Positions 61,806 to 64,000 of a DNA stretch of 64,000 nt are shown here, one piece after another. Under the pieces are notes generated by a model. The model did no database searches and had not been told where the DNA came from. It worked only from the letters and a program-made list of their open reading frames with translations. The translations under genes and the position numbers were made by a program. Source of the DNA: Coturnix japonica. Taxonomy: Eukaryota > Chordata > Aves > Galliformes > Phasianidae. Positions within the stretch are counted from its first letter, which is position 1, and every line of letters begins with the position of its first letter. The DNA lies in assembly GCF_001577835.2 (NCBI RefSeq), contig NC_029541.1, positions 2,475,141 through 2,539,140 of the forward strand, given 5' to 3'.

Positions 61806-64000
61806 TCTTTTTATACTTCGTTTACCATATTACATTGGGGCATAGACCCCAAACACTGGTGCAAGAATGAAGAACTGTTCTTTTTGTGGCTCAAATACGT
61901 TCTTTAACATACAGGGAATGTGCTCAGAAATCTTTCCATCTCCACAATTCTTCCAGGTTTCCTCTGATGCATGAGATGGTTAAGAACACAAACGGCAGCT
62001 CTTCACATCAACTTGGTCTTATCCATGCACTATTTCAAGGCCACCTGTAGGGCCAAAACACGCTGGGCAGCAGAACAGATAATATCTTGAACTCCACCTT
62101 TTGACTTCATTGCCATCCTATAATCAAGCACCACCAAAAGAAACTCAAGCAATATATTCCTAAGGCAAAACTCTCTTGGATTTAAACTTTCCAGCTACCA
62201 TTCTTTGCCAAGGGAATCTTATCCCCCTACAAAACCCTACATGCCTACTTCTCAGTTGCACACCCTTTAAACGTGATAAATAATCATTTGGTTCTGTATT
62301 AATTCCCTGTTAATACCACTTCGGAGCCAATAGGGACTTTTAACTTGTGCTGGCTGAGCAGTCAGTAAATACACCAGGTTCAAAAGATCAATACTGAGGA
62401 ACAAAGTGGCTTAAGCTGCTCATAATCACACACACAAAGACCAGGGGCAGTGGGGAAGAGCAGCTCTTTAAGGAGAGCTCACAGATCCTGGTGTTGCACC
62501 ATTTCATTCTAAGTAGTTATTTCTGGGGCAAAGTAAATGCCACACCTGCTAATTCCATCACTGCTAATTAATCAAAAGCTGAAGCAGTGCGGCAGTACCT
62601 GGAGGTGATGCTATATTTGCTCCAGATAAAAACATCCGTGACACAAATGCAGTGTACGGATCGCAGATACCACAGCAATGAGGTTAAGTGCCCCGTGTGT
62701 TTAAAAAGAAAAGGGAAGAATGCCATAAGCTGCGTTATTAAACCACTCCACTGATACAGAATCTCTTCTTATCACACTATGGAATAACCAGGTCAGGTAG
62801 AGAAACAAGCTGCAGCCAAGCACCAGCTTATAGCTGGCAATGAACAGAGTGGAGCAACAGAGAGGGCAGCTCACATGCTTTACCATGCTTACCCTTTTGA
62901 ACTGTAACTTCTGCTTTTAGAAGATACACAAGCAAAACGCAGACAGAACTAGCAAGATGTAGAACTTCTGATGACAAGGCATTGTAAGCTGACACTTAGC
63001 ACTGCCTATAACAAACAGCAAAGTGTTTTCCATCTCATTCTGGACAGCGGAGGAAGAGAAGTGCACTCAGAGCATCCCCGGGTGCACTGCAGAGGTCCAT
63101 GCACGCCCTCTGCTGCTGGCCTGGGATCCCACTGGCGCAGCTGGAGAGTGAAGGGAGTTGATCCATCCCCAAGGAACACCAGGAGTTTAGAAGCGATCAA
63201 GTGCTTTTAAACCAGCTGCTAATTACAAGCAAAGTTTTGCAGGATTTTAGACAAGGATCTGCTATAACCCATCTTTTAAAACAGCAAGCTTGTTATGTGT
63301 GATAACCCGGGTGCACACGATAATGCACTAAGAACACAATCTGCACTGTGGGTCAATTTATCTGCACATGAGCCCTTTATCTAACTAAGCTAAAGTGTAC
63401 ATACAGGATGAATGCAACTGTCATCTGACACCCCCAGATAATGAACAGACTGTATATTTACTCTCACTGCTGGGACATACGTGGCAAAATAGAAAGGTTG
63501 TTGATCCTAAGGGAAAGCTCCTAGAAGCAAGGATGACAAATAAAGGGCTTTGTCTCCTTGTAATTGGGTTTCATTGGGTTTTGAGCTTGACAAGCTCAAT
63601 TTTCCTTGCTGCCAAGATGACTTAATTCCTTACATCTTCTCCTCAACTTCAAGGTAGTAACACAGGGAAGGATACTTGCCAAATTGTTCTGGCCAAAACC
63701 TGACTCACCCTCCTCAGAGAAAGCAGTGGGGTCTGCAAAGGAACAAATCCCAAAACAACCCATGAGACATCAGGAAAGAGGAACGCACATTCACAAAGCA
63801 AAAAGCAACCACAGAACAGCGATACCCTCAGATAGCAGAAAAATTACACAAGTCGTGTTTATGGGTTATAAAAGCCCTTTTATAAAGCCATTTTTAAACA
63901 AAACCAAAAAGTTTACAAAAGAAAATAAAAGATACAGAAAGAATGAGTTGCTTAATATATTCCAAAAAGGAGGAAAAAATAAAAGAGGGGACACAATTCC
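61806..64000. other. Intergenic region to the right edge
   Basis: No coding exon recognised. The last 170 bases are A/T-rich and could be the 3' UTR end of the next minus-strand gene (NUCKS1 in human synteny), but I cannot support this from sequence. Confidence 0.4.

Noticed and set aside
63830-64000. Possible 3' UTR end of the next minus-strand gene (NUCKS1 by human synteny)
   Set aside because: Only A/T-richness supports it; no coding exon in the window and no clear canonical poly(A) signal.
1-64000. Retroviral, LTR, Polinton, CRISPR or tRNA elements
   Set aside because: None recognised on either strand by reading; no polymerase, integrase or capsid blocks, paired long terminal repeats, or repeat-spacer arrays seen. 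A systematic repeat and covariance-model search was not possible.

Overview
The window looks like a piece of a bird microchromosome, most likely from a galliform such as chicken. This rests on vertebrate split genes with very short introns (75 and 78 bp), GC-rich CpG islands, little interspersed repeat, a CR1-type LINE fragment, and protein sequence very close to mammalian orthologues recalled from memory. The gene order MFSD4A - ELK4 - SLC45A3 matches human 1q32. No search could be run; identities come from reading conceptual exon translations.

Layout. 1-2480 is intron of MFSD4A, whose first coding exon or exons lie left of the window. MFSD4A (+) fills 2481-9945 with nine coding exons, and its 3' UTR follows. 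It is convergent with ELK4 (-): a long ELK4 3' UTR runs from about 11.86 to 19.43 kb, four coding exons lie in 19434-23096, a 6.6 kb intron follows, and a GC-rich non-coding first exon and promoter sit at about 29.76-30.13 kb. Just upstream of that promoter is a roughly 600 bp, 12-bp-unit minisatellite. 30.97-37.2 kb is intergenic but holds a decayed CR1 fragment and, on the minus strand at 34083-35715, a broken zinc-finger gene that reads as a KLF15 relative with its intron still present. A strong CTCF-like motif at 37223-37241 stands between it and the 3' end of SLC45A3 (-), whose four coding exons are in 39320-43151. From 43.2 kb to the right edge I recognise no protein gene. That stretch holds a CpG island with a (CCCCAT)n array near 52.5-53.1 kb (possible distal SLC45A3 promoter), a 207 bp AAAAG-type microsatellite, and a 100-N assembly gap flanked by an exact 49 bp duplicate.

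How the parts relate. MFSD4A and SLC45A3 are multi-pass transporters of the major facilitator superfamily; ELK4 is an ETS ternary complex factor that works with SRF under MAPK control. They are neighbours by ancient synteny, not an operon. The arrangement SLC45A3 then ELK4 on one strand is the one that in human prostate gives a read-through, cis-spliced SLC45A3-ELK4 RNA reported to be CTCF-sensitive, so the CTCF-like site between them is of interest. The most novel item is the KLF15-like pseudogene, which may be the fossil of a lost KLF15 ohnologue. I found no retroviral, Polinton, CRISPR or other system-like element.
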